The notes beneath the pieces are model-generated. The model was given only the letters and a program-made list of their open reading frames with translations. It searched no databases and was not told where the DNA came from. Of a stretch of 64,000 nucleotides of DNA, positions 46,501-57,232 are shown piece by piece. Position 1 is the first letter of the stretch. Every line of letters begins with the position of its first letter. The position numbers and the translations under genes were made by a program. The stretch covers positions 27,446,477-27,510,476 of the forward strand of contig JAIUCV010000008.1 in NCBI GenBank assembly GCA_026724425.1, in the 5' to 3' direction. The DNA is from Erythrophleum ivorense (taxonomy: Eukaryota; Streptophyta; Magnoliopsida; Fabales; Fabaceae).

Positions 46501-47082
46501 GGTCTAGAATATTTTTTCCCTCTAGTTAACATCTTTAGCTTTCCAAATTGGTATAGATTGGATTTTTTTGGAATTAGTTATAAATTTTCAAGTTTTATAT
46601 CAGTAAGTTGTATCAGAATTTTTGATAGCTCGACCTCCCTATCTTTTCTGTTCTCAAACGTGGCCTAGATGAGATTTTCTTGCTGGGACTTATTTTTATC
46701 TAAATTTGACGTCTAGAGATTTCTAAAAAGCTATGGTTTATGTAATTTTGATTTTTTTACATTTAGTTATTATTTTTCAAAGTTACCCCTGAAATCTGTC
46801 ACTGTACAGCCACAATGAATGAAGAAAATTTTAGGGTGTTTGACTCTTGATCCGTGGTTTGTGCTAAGTTTTAAGAATGTTATGATTTGTATGAACAGAA
46901 AATAATTAGAGAATGTTGTTGGTGAGTTCAATGGGTCCCGGAAACATGAAATGAAAATTTTATCTGTAATGCAATGTAATTTAATTCATTATTTTAATGC
47001 ATTTTCTTGGGATGTCTTTGAAGAATTGTATAATACCGCTTGTACATAAGAGAATCAATGCTAGAAATAATATAGTATTACA
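43511..47082 (+). mobile_element. Element C LTR (3572 bp), shared between two internal regions
   Basis: It starts TGTAATGAACGTAATTTTTG after the polypurine tract AAGGGGGTGGAAAA and ends AATATAGTATTACA. It is preceded by pol of one element copy and followed by a PBS and gag of another, so it serves as 3' LTR to the left copy and 5' LTR to the right one. It aligns over its length with the reverse of 8316-12044, apart from the duplication there. No coding gene is seen inside it. Confidence 0.92.
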
Positions 47083-47087
47083 TTTAT

Positions 47088-47099
47088 TGGTATCAGAGC
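47088..47099 (+). other. Primer binding site after the element C LTR
   Basis: TGGTATCAGAGC, a perfect initiator-Met tRNA-type PBS, starts five bases after the LTR end. Confidence 0.9.
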
Positions 47100-47229
47100 A
47101 AAGGTTCAGGCACTTTTGCTCAGTATTTGGCTATTGAATGGTGTGTCTGGGTTGTTTTCGAGTGGAATATCTGTGTATATGTGCTTCAATTGTAATTGTG
47201 GGCTAAGGTTGTGACTTTTTTTAGTGAAA

Positions 47230-47893
47230 ATAGTTGAGACAAGAGGAGGTAGAGGCAAGGGCTGGGGCAGACCTGCTAGGGAACCAGAAGTTGGGTCTGA
47301 AGATCCCTTGTGAACTATCATGGATCAAATTGACAGATTTGAGAACATGATGGCCCAACAACAATACATGATCCAGCAGCAGCATAAGATGATTGTACGA
47401 CTACAAGAATCCCTAGCTAGATAAGAAGAAGCTAGGAGAAAAGCCCCTCCACCTCAGTCTTAGCCTTCTACTTTTGGTACTCCACAGCCTTCCACCTCAG
47501 GTGCTCTACCCCTACCTCCCCAGGAGCTAGCTCAGTTTCCACCATCCATCCATAAACAATTAAATCAATTCAGGAAGAACAACCCACTAATGTTTGACAG
47601 GGAATTGGATGCGAATAAAGCGGAGGTCTAAGTAATGGAGATAGAGAAGATATTCATAGTAATGGATAGCACCTCAGAGCAAAAAGGTCAATTAGCTGCC
47701 TTTATGCTACGGAAAGAAGCCGATAAGTGGTAGTGCAGTACAAAGTCTCTGATGGAGACTAAAAATTTACAGATCACCTAGGAGAATTTCTTGATACAAT
47801 TTTATGAGAAGTACTTCCCAATTCTGTAAGAAAGCAACAAGAGGTGCAATTTATGGGGTTGAAACAAACTGATGATATGATAGTAGACCAGAC
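47230..47893 (+). pseudogene. Second gag start downstream of the element C LTR, truncated
   Basis: The frame begins with ETRGGRGKGWGRPAREPE-like sequence; the expected ATG reads ATA (AAAATAGTTGAGACAAG). It continues through IMDQIDRFENMMAQQQYMIQ, FDRELDANKAEV, MEIEKIFIVMDSTSEQKGQL, FMLRKEADKWW and TWENFLIQFYEKYF with several TAG stops, then QQEVQFMGLKQTDDMIVDQ. Homology ends at about 47893, where Athila-like DNA begins. It is the start of another element copy cut off after the gag core. Confidence 0.85.
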
Positions 47894-49110
47894 CGGTGGA
47901 AATAATATAGTATTAGGCATGTGGTGGGAGGATGGAATTAAATACATAAGAGAAAGCATGTGAGGATATCTTGGGTAAGACATCCAAAGGAGAAAAGGGA
48001 AGCACATGATTTTTAGAAGGGGCTCACATGGGAATGAGACAAGGAGGCATGAGTTCAGGGGATTGAAAAGAGGGCTCAGGAAATAGGTCCAAAAAAGAGA
48101 GCATAGAAAATGTGGAATATATTCTCTTATTCTTGGAAAACTCTATAGGGTCATGGATCATTCCAATTCAATTTCCTTCATCATTTCTTGAAATCAATGG
48201 AAGCTTAACTCCCTTTAGTGGCTAATATTGGGTGCTAACCTATTGATGAAAATTTAAGCTCCTAATTTCAATCAAAAATAGGCTAATTCTCTCATCTTCT
48301 CTTATATTTTTGTTGTTATTTCAATTAATATTTTATTGATTGGATTTAATTGACAGAAACTTGATTGTAATAACTATTTTGGATTGGTAGATCCCCTGAG
48401 TTTTGTTCATGAATTGGAGATGTAATATTGCACCTTAAGAGTTTGATGAATTATTCTTGAATGGTTGTACATTTTCTACCTACTTTACTTGCAAATTTTA
48501 ACTTAATTGTGTAATAGTCATTATGGAATTGGTGCTAGAATTTATTTTTAATTGGTATAATTAATATTTTTAGGAGTTTTAAATGGTGACTTAGACTCTT
48601 TAGGCGAAAGGTCTAGTAACTTAAAAAAACAATTAAAGTCATATCTAGATGTGTTCTAATCTTTTCATGCAAGAACTAGTCAATTGATAGTGCTATGGTT
48701 ACAAATTTCCACTTGGTTAAGCACTTGTTTCTCAATTGATTAATTGAGAATTTCTTTAATGAATGCACCAAATAAAGGGGATTAGCTCTAAGTCTTAAGT
48801 CAATCTAATAGGAGCAATAATAATTGAAGTTAAGGAGATGAGTCCAGGATTAACTGCTTTGTATTATTAGTTGATTTAATTACTTTAGTTATAGTTTTCA
48901 ATCCTTATAGTTTATTTTAATTCAATTGAATTCTAGAATTAAATCCCTCTAATTACTCCTTGTTCTTGTATTTTCACTTAGCTTTCATATCTAAAGAACT
49001 CTTTAATAAGCAATAAGAATCCAACTCTAAGGGAAACGATTTAGGTTACATCACTAACTACAAATTTTAATTCAACCTAGTTATTTGAGGGTGCTCGGCA
49101 CAATCATCAT
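47894..49110 (+). mobile_element. Athila-like LTR fragment
   Basis: The last part reads CTAAGGGAAACGATTTAGG, TCACTAACTACAAATTTTAA and CTAGTTATTTGAGGGTGCTC, resembling the end of the LTR at 2614-5256 (GGGAGATGACCTAGGTTGTG, CACTAATTACATATTTTATC). The earlier part is AT-rich without genes. The left end is cut at the junction with element C gag. The family assignment is good for the right third and tentative for the rest. Confidence 0.55.
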
Positions 49111-51481
49111 GGACCTATTTCTGATTTTGAATATTCAAGAGTTATTTGCAAGTTATCCCAAGTTAAAAATGTTTTTTTTTCTAAAATTTAGTAATGAAAG
49201 ATCTTTTTATTTCTTCATAGTTGTGTAAAATACATACAACGTGAAGATGTCTTTTACCTTGAAACATTTTTTACCCATACATATAGAATGCTAATTTCTA
49301 CAGTAATAAAGTTAACGTTAGCAATCTCCATGTCTTATGATTTAATCAAAATATTTAATTGTATATTCTCACTCTTTTTATCGAGGGAAAAAATAAATAG
49401 ATATTTAGATAATTTTTAAAAAGATAATGCTATTAATGCCTCTCTCATTATTGAATATCTTCAAAATTTATGTAAATTATTTATTACTATACGCACTAAA
49501 TTCGAAGTAATCTAGCAATTTCTCTCAACTTCTTAAGAAGTAGAACTCATTGTATCAAAATTCTTCCTTTATATATCTTTGCATTCATCATGTCTTCATT
49601 AGAAAAAAACTAATTAATACTCTTACATTTATTTTGTATTTTGATAAAAATGAAATAAAATATATTAAATCATAGCATGTAAAGTGGATTAACCTTCACA
49701 TATAAGAGGATACCATTCACTATATACAAATATATGCAGCAGCATCTGCCCCTAAACGTCATTGAATCATACTAAATAACGCATTAATATTTTAATAATT
49801 TGGTGCATGGGGAATAGGAAACCAAAGTGTGAAGAGCGTACGAAAAGTTGAAAAACCCCACGTTTGGTATGAGAATGGCCAAAATTTTCTTACCAATAAA
49901 GCCAGTAAGTTTTGGAGAAACTTGGAGACAAATGACAAGCCGTTATTCTTTTCCTTCCTTTTAATCTGAAAGGGTTTAGCTTTGTTGTGCAAAAGATCTC
50001 CATAATGACCCCACAACATCATCTCCTTTGCCCATTTTTTCTTTGAAAACGCTTTTCCTTTCTTTTCTTTTCTCTCCTCCAAAAGAACATGCGTTGGTGA
50101 CAAACGATTAACCCCTCAAGATTTCTGCTCTTCTTTAACCTTGCCAAAATAATGTTTTAAAGGGTTATTATTGATTTTGCACTTTCATCTCTAAACATAG
50201 GATTGGTTATTTTTTATGCAGAAGAAAACCAAATTGTAATGATTTTTTTTTCTGCCAATTGAAAGATAATTTAACCACTTTAACTCTAAATTTGGCTAGA
50301 TATGTAGGTTGAATTCCAAAGTTGATCTATCATTTTCATTTGACAACCGCAAACAACTCTGCATTATGACTATTTGGGTATAAATTGGAAAAAATGATGG
50401 ATGGAGTGAGCAGGGAAAAGGAAACAACACTAGATGCCTTAGAATATGGTATGGCAGGGCAATAACCAGTAAAGACATTGAAAATTTCTTCTTTAGAAGA
50501 GTGAAAAAGAAAAATCAAAGCAAATACACACAAAAGAAAAAGGGTATTAAGATCATATAGCTTTAATCATTCATCGAACTATACTTTTTTCTTTTAGTTT
50601 GACCAAAGAGATCTTCCAAAACCAAAAAAAAAAAAAATTATGGTTAGCATTCAATTCTAATTAGTAAAGGCATTCCTTTCAACTAGGCTTCCTTGTTCTA
50701 TGTCTAATTGTGTTTTAAGTTTTGATACTGTGCATTCAGCAATTCAAAGTTTACAGAAGGCCTCTTCCTAAAATGATTTTTATTTTTCATAAAAATTTGT
50801 CAATTTTTAAAATTAAACTTTTAAAAAATTAACAATGTCTAGTTCATTGTTGCGGTATTGGGAAATCTATATCAAGATCACATATTTTGTCTGTTTAGAA
50901 AGAAAATGGAGAATGAGGACAAACGTAATTTAAAGTCGATATAAAATAATTTCTGGTATTAATATACTTGTCTCTTTTAAGTTTCTTTGAGCTTTGCATA
51001 GAAAGCATAAATTTTCATTATTACCAGTTATTAATTTACCTCTTAAGTAGTTAAAACTGTCCAACTCTTTCATTTCTTTTTCTTTCCTTATGCTTAATAA
51101 AACCAAATGAAATTGTTTGTATAATTTTCATTCACATACTCAAATTTGCTTTCATTTTTCCATGTGCACACGTGCCATTCAACCCTACCTAACAATATCA
51201 AGAGGATTTGGTTCATTGTACAAATCAAAACATGTTTCCTCCCTAGCCCCACCGAATTTTAGCTCTTCTGTAAATAGTACCTGTTTGTTTATTAAGGCAA
51301 AAGATTTCTTCTTTTTTTTTTTTTTTGAAGGGGGGGGGGGGAGATGGATTTAGCCAACAATTTTTTTAGGTGTTTAATGCATTATTATTTATTCTATGGT
51401 ATCTTAAATGCTATAATATTGAATAGTAAAATATAATTAAGATACCATGGTATCTAAGATAGTGTTTGGTTGACAATTAAA
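49111..51481. other. Intergenic AT-rich DNA, no gene seen
   Basis: No recognisable protein, RNA gene or retroelement was found. Open frames here (for example minus strand 49792-50103) have no recognisable domains. A T15-GAA-G12 tract lies at 51312-51341. Confidence 0.5.
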
Positions 51482-51978
51482 GGCTTAATTATTATTTTAG
51501 TGTCCTAACATATTTATTTTAATATGATCTCTTAACTTTTGTGCCAAAGTGATTTCTTCACTTGTTTAGTTAAAATTTTGCCTTTACGTCTTTTTAATGT
51601 TCCAAAATAATCATTGATGAATGTAATAAAAAAAAAGAAGTAAATATGACACAAATTGAAAGTAAAGGGACTTAATTGAAACAAAAGAAAGTTTAGAACC
51701 AAATTGAAATAAATAAATAAGTTAAGGGACCAAAATGATAGTTAAGTCTAAAAATTAACAAAAAAGTTGAGCCATTATTCTGGTTTCTTAACTTCTCATT
51801 TGTGTAAAAGTGATTTCTTAACATGTTTAGTCTTTTAAGATAGTCCCTTAACTCTTTTTAGTATTCCAAAATGATCCTCAATAAATATAGTACAAAAGAT
51901 AAAGATGGCACAAAGTGAAAGTTAGGAGACCTAAATGAAATAAAGGAAAAGTTAAATGACCAAAATGATAATTAAGCC
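51482..51978. mobile_element. MITE-like element (497 bp) with target duplication TTAAA
   Basis: It starts GGCTTAATTATTATTTTAGT and ends in the near-complement ACCAAAATGATAATTAAGCC, so the termini form an inverted repeat of about 28 bases with mismatches. TTAAA flanks both sides (51477-51481 and 51979-51983). Internal copies of the same words (GGGACCAAAATGATAGTTAAG at about 51727) suggest a partly duplicated or palindromic body. No transposase is encoded. The TTAA-rich ends make some duplication match likely by chance. Confidence 0.65.
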
Positions 51979-52143
51979 TTAAAATAAACATAAAAAATAT
52001 ATAATTACTATTTTACAGAATTTAACAAAATTACAAAATTGGTTTAATGTAAGATTCTTATTGTTCTTAAGGGATATAAAATATGTACTATTTAAAATGG
52101 TGTTCTTATATGACACCTTGATATTTCAGACATCATTCATTAT

Positions 52144-52290
52144 GTTAAGTAAATCCCATAAATTAACTATTACGTGCGATAATGCAAAACACTTTCTAGA
52201 TTCTATTCACGGACGATTGATTGAATAATAACAATTATAATTTGTATAAAGTAAATCCCATAAATTAACTATTATGTGTGATAAATAATG
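52144..52290 (+). repeat. Short direct repeat upstream of the DUF1635 gene
   Basis: GTAAATCCCATAAATTAACT followed by ATTACGTGCGATAA at about 52149 recurs at about 52252 as the same words ending ATTATGTGTGATAA. The two copies are ~105 bases apart with three mismatches. Confidence 0.7.
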
Positions 52291-52414
52291 ATGGATAAGT
52301 TTAAATAAATTGATCTTTAATGCTGCTAAAGCTAAACGCACTTACCACTCGTCCTTTGTGCTTTAAAGTTTTGGCCTTTTGTTCTTTTTTTGTTTTTATT
52401 TGTTTTCAACCTCA

Positions 52415-52430
52415 TGTCCCATAAAAAGAA
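52415..52430 (+). promoter_or_regulatory. Possible TATA box of the DUF1635 gene
   Basis: CCCATAAAAAGAAAG lies about 115 bases upstream of the start codon, a plausible core-promoter position. Motif evidence only. Confidence 0.3.
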
Positions 52431-52534
52431 AGTAAGGCAAGAAAAAGAGAGTTGGCATCTGGATAGTACTACAATATTCCTCACGAAAAGATCCCGCACA
52501 GATATTCTCCTTCCCTCCCTTCCACCATAACAAA

Positions 52535-53363
52535 ATGGAAGATGAATGCAGCTCTCTTAGCTGGGAATTCTACTACCAAAAAGAGGTTTCACATTAATTT
52601 CTTATTTTCTGAATAGCTTGTTTAATCCTCTTTAACTTTGGGATTGTTTTCTAAGGGTTTCTGGTTAATTAGTATTTTATTATCTCTTTTCTTGTACTAG
52701 CAGGGTTTAGAGGACTTAAGGCATTCTCTTGTGTGCACAAGCTTGGAGCTGGAGGCAACAGTAGTGTCTGCTAAAGAGGAGATTACAAAAAGAGAGTGTG
52801 AATTGATCCAACTCAACGATGTTTTGAGCAGAGTCATCGAAGAGAGAGATGAAGCCCAAGAAATGTGCCAGAAGCTTATGTTGGAGAAACTAGAGCTCCA
52901 ACAACAACTTCAACAAAGAAAACACCCTATTTCAGAGAATGATGAAGATAAGCTACCACAAAATGGCATCTCTAAGAAGCAAAATTCTGAGCTTGTATGT
53001 TCTTCTGATAGTGATGAAAACAACATAGCCTCTCCTAGTGGATGTTCAAAAGAAGAAGCACGAGAACTACTGAAAGTAGCCTTTGAATTAGCAGAGAAGA
53101 AGGCATTGCCAGAGAAAGGGAAGCTCTTGAAGGCAGTGGTGGACGCTGGGCCATTATTGCAGACACTTCTCCTTGCTGGGCCACTTCCACAGTGGCAGCA
53201 CCCACCTCCCCTACTTCATTCCGTTGAGATCCCGCCAGTTGCCATTTCTTCTCCAACTCCTCAAGACTTTTATAGTACAAGCTTTAATTCTTTCAACAAG
53301 AAGAGGGATCTTGATCTTGGTCCCCGCTCTAGTTCAAAGCTTAGAAAGATCATGCAGCACTAA
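52535..53363 (+). CDS. DUF1635 family protein, two exons, 236 residues
   Basis: Exon 1 is 52535-52585 and exon 2 is 52704-53363. The 118-bp intron has GT and AG ends (CTAGCAG) and phase 0. Exon 1 gives MEDECSSLSWEFYYQKE and exon 2 continues GLEDLRHSLVCTSLELEATV, the conserved start of the plant DUF1635 family (W-x-F/Y-Y-Q-E-x-L-x-x-L). Residues ~24-92 are Glu/Lys/Leu-rich and probably form a coiled coil, with an acidic Ser/Asn/Asp linker after them. The second conserved block, ALPEKGKLLKAVVDAGPLLQ and LLLAGPLPQW, lies at ~151-181. A basic C-terminus (KKR... KLRK, ~216-232) could be a nuclear signal. Molecular function of the family is unknown. The start was chosen because exon 1 restores the conserved N-terminus. 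No damage is seen. Confidence 0.88.
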
Positions 53364-54826
53364 TACTTCAAAATTGGACTTTCGATTGTACTTGAACACT
53401 CTATGCTATGAAGTCAAAGTGTCCGTCTAATATTGTGTTGCTTCTTAGTTTCGGAGTATCAACGCTGGCTATTGATTCTCCAGCTACAATATCCCTCCAT
53501 TTTCACACTGTTTGACCTGAATATGCATCACCTAATCAAACTTCATTTGTCCACGTATCAACAAACCCCGACTTATTTTTTTTAATGCTGGTGAAGGTAC
53601 TCAATTTTTAGCATTCGATATTTTACTAGTTTTGTTGTGTAAATATAGGGTCAATAGGGGTTACACCACCAAATAGTTGGAATGATGTAATGTAACCTAG
53701 CTATATATATATATATATAGTGGAAACTAGTTGTGTGGACATCTTAATCACTTGCTCAAGTTGTTGTTTTTTATGCTAGAAGTAGAATAATGATACATGA
53801 GTATGATCAGGATTCAGGACCAGCAAGCAATCATAGATTTTCCTTGAAAATTTCTTTTCCATGAAGCACACCTGCCATTCATGGTGAGTGTCTGCCAAAA
53901 AGAGCACCTAATTAATTAGATTCACCATGATGAAGAATTCACGTTGATTAGACCTAGTCATCTAAAAATATTATCAAGCTCAATCCATATCATAAAGTTT
54001 AGCAGTTATATACTACCCCACGAGGCGACCCAAAAAAAAAAAAGATTTTTCAAATAATTTTGTTCAAGTATCTGTTTATTTATATTGTCAAAGAAAAAAT
54101 TACCTTTTCCTTAAAGAGTAATTTTTCTTTTTATATGTGTCTGGGCCAACATATAAATATACTTTTAATTAGTACACGAAAGGTTATTAAATTGTTCTAT
54201 GAAAAAGAGGTAAATAATTAGAACTGCTCATGTAAATTTAAAAAATTGAATGAAAACAAGAATTTTTTGGAGAAAATGATTTTCACTCAAATAAAAAAAA
54301 AGAGAGAAACATTACTTGAAAACACTAATTATATTTTAAAGAGTAAATTACATAAACTTCCTCTGAGTTTTGTTAAAATTACACAGATCTCTCCTAAAAT
54401 AAAAAGTTACTATATACTTTAGTCCAATTTTAAATTATTTTACTAAAATATCCTCTATTAATCTAAATACATATTTTTTATCTAAAAAGTTTTAAATGGA
54501 AGGTATTTTGATAAAAAAAAAAATAAATTCGATTTAAGTGTAGGATAACCTTTTGTTTTAGAGGAGATTCGTATATATTTCAAAAACAAAGGGAAAGTCT
54601 ATAATTCTAGCAAAACTTAGGAAAGATTTGTATAATTACTTTAGTTTGAAAAAACACTTATAAAATGATTCCCTTAAATGCAAAACTCTTTCTTTAAAAA
54701 GAAATATAAAAATAAGTTTAAAATAAACAAAAAGTTTACAGCATGTCTAGACATGCCCTAAATATTTATAGACAAATCACCATTGGTGGAACACATTCAA
54801 GTGGAAAAATTCTTACATACACATGA
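53364..54826. other. 3' flank of the DUF1635 gene, no further gene seen
   Basis: It contains the probable 3' untranslated region of the gene and a (TA)n microsatellite at 53702-53719, and then becomes AT-rich. I saw no clear polyadenylation site to assign and no other coding region. Confidence 0.5.
53702..53719. repeat. (TA)n microsatellite
   Basis: CTATATATATATATATATAG, about nine TA units, ~340 bases after the DUF1635 stop codon. Confidence 0.9.
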
Positions 54827-57232
54827 TGTAATATCTTGTAATTACTTAATATGAGTTATTAAGAAAAATAACTTTATTTATGGGTTTAAATTAATAATTG
54901 ACCTTAAGACAAATGATTAGAACTTATTTGCCCTTCAAAATCAAATCAAATTAAGTTGAGAAATAATTTTAACATGAGTTTCCTTTTTTTCTTAAATGGT
55001 GGACTAAAATCTGAACTTATAAAGATCAAATCTAAGAAAATAAGAAGAGATCCATGACCCATAACCCATTTGGACCCATGACCCAATTCACTCAAATCAC
55101 TATACTTAACCTAACTCTTTTCTCCCTCATGCACTCAAATGCACGAGCAACGCACAATGCATAAGAGAGGAGGAAAAACATAAAAAAGAAGGAGGAGGCT
55201 TGGATGCTTGTTTAGGGCTAGATTTGAGGGGTAAAATGTGACTTTTAACTCAAGTGAGTAAAGAGAAACTTGATCTACTTTTTCTTCTCTTCATTTTGGC
55301 CCAATTGGTATATGATTCTATTGTCATTTATAGAACCATAAGTCGATGGATTTAGAGTTTCTAGTGGAGAAGAAAAAGGAGAGGTTGACCCAAGTTATTG
55401 GTAAGTATATCCCTTCTATTTTTGGTTATTTTCCTCTTAAAATTCATCTTGAACTAATGAGTGTATGCTTGTTTTCCTATTTTAGGAGTAAGGTTTTCCT
55501 TGAACTAATGAGTGTATGCTCATTATTTATAGTTGCTTTGAGCTTGAAATTCTACCTAGAGGGTGTTAGTAGCCAATTGGGTAGCAGAAAGCATCATTGG
55601 AGGTAATTAGGAATTTATTTCTATTTATATTTGTTGAGAAATCATATTTAATAACTTATACATGCACATATATATACGCATATATACATACATGCATATA
55701 TGTATATATATGATGTCATGATTAATTTGATTATTTGCATTATATTTCATCGTGAACTTTATATAATGTTTTGACTACTTATAAGGGTCTTAAATATTGT
55801 ACCCAAGTTATTGGGCATTAACTGTGTTGTATACATTGCTAGTATGAGATAGTAATGGCATGGTTGTTAAACTCATTCAGTCTAGTCATTTGAGCATGGC
55901 ATATTTGATTATTTCTTATGTAAAGCATTAATATTGGTTGTTCTATATAAGTGTGAATGGAAATTTCATTCTAGTAACTAGGATTCTATATCTTGCCCAA
56001 TTGTAAGCCACACTTTTCCAAGTGAAGGTTCAAGTTTTGGCAACAACAAGCAAGTGGAGAATTGACCAGCTAGACTAGGCATATCTTTGTATAAACTATA
56101 TTTGAATTGTATTTTAAAGCTTGTAATCATCCTTGTGAATTGTGATATGAAATGTAAGTGTAGGATTTAGTTGTATTTTGTATATGGGAGGATGGTATTT
56201 AGATCCTGGATGATGTTTGACTTTTTTGTAAAAAGATCTCACATGTAATTAAGATTTATTATGGGTCACCTTGTGAAATAATAGTTGACTATATGTATTC
56301 ATATCTCTTTTAGCTTGAATGACCTTTTGGATGTTAAACTTTCTATCTAGTTGGTTATTGGTGAATGCCTTATTATTAGTTTTACAATAGTTTAGAAGTG
56401 TTGATGCATTATTAGTGGTTGTATGGAACTGGATTTAAGAAGCTACCAAGTTAAATTTTGATCTGTAAGGGTTTAGCTCTTGGTTGTACCACTTTGGGAA
56501 TGATTTGATATATTAAAAATTTCATGAGAAAAGTTAATTAGGTTTGGAAAGAGTTGGAGTACCAACATGAGCATCTAAAGTGCCATTTTTGGCATTTGGA
56601 GCCAAAACTAGGCTATTTCATAAATGTATGCCTAAAATAGATTTAATGGTGGAATTTTAAGGTGAGATTTGGCATGCTTTTAAATCTCACATAGAGGTTC
56701 TTACATGCCAAATTTAGTAAGAATTGGTTTAGTTTTGGCCCCCAAACAACTTCCTGATGTTCATCAAAATTTGTAGCTTAGAGCTATCCCATGTATGTAG
56801 CACAGCTAGGCCATGCTGGCATACGCAACCTTTGTCCAAGAGGACAATGATGCACATGGCCAAGCCGTAAAGATGTACTCAGTCATGTGTAGTCCTCTAG
56901 GTAGGAGCAAGCGTTTATTTTGCATGGTTTTGCTAGGTTTTTTTCCTTTACAACCAAGGTTACGCCATGGTTAGGTTGAATGGAAGTTGTTAGGCTTCCT
57001 TTGAGTGCCTTTAGGGTAAGTTAGAGTGATTTTGTTAGCATTAAGAGGAAAAAAAAACTTTAAGGTGTTAGAGTGTAATTAGTTGCTTCTTAAGTTAGTA
57101 ACCCAACAAGTGTTAAGGTTTTAAAAGTTCATATTTTTAAGTGTTTTGATAATTGTACTTTTGTAGGAACATTAGTTTACTCTATTTATAGAACCTATTA
57201 TAGTTTATCTTATTGTGGAATAAGGTGTTACA
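54827..57232 (+). mobile_element. Probable solo LTR (about 2.4 kb)
   Basis: It starts TGTAATATCTTGTAATTAC and ends ATAAGGTGTTACA, termini of the same type as the other large LTRs here (TGTAA.../GTGTTACA). The body has no recognisable gene. It contains a moderately GC-richer stretch at 56790-56960 (GGCCATGCTGGCATACGC) comparable in position to the CpG block of the 23677 LTR. The immediate flanks (CATGA and TCTCG) do not form a duplication, so this is a structural guess. Confidence 0.4.

Noticed and set aside
49792..50103. A 103-codon minus-strand open frame in the intergenic region
   Set aside because: No domain, no homologous motif and no sign of splicing or a promoter; length is compatible with chance.
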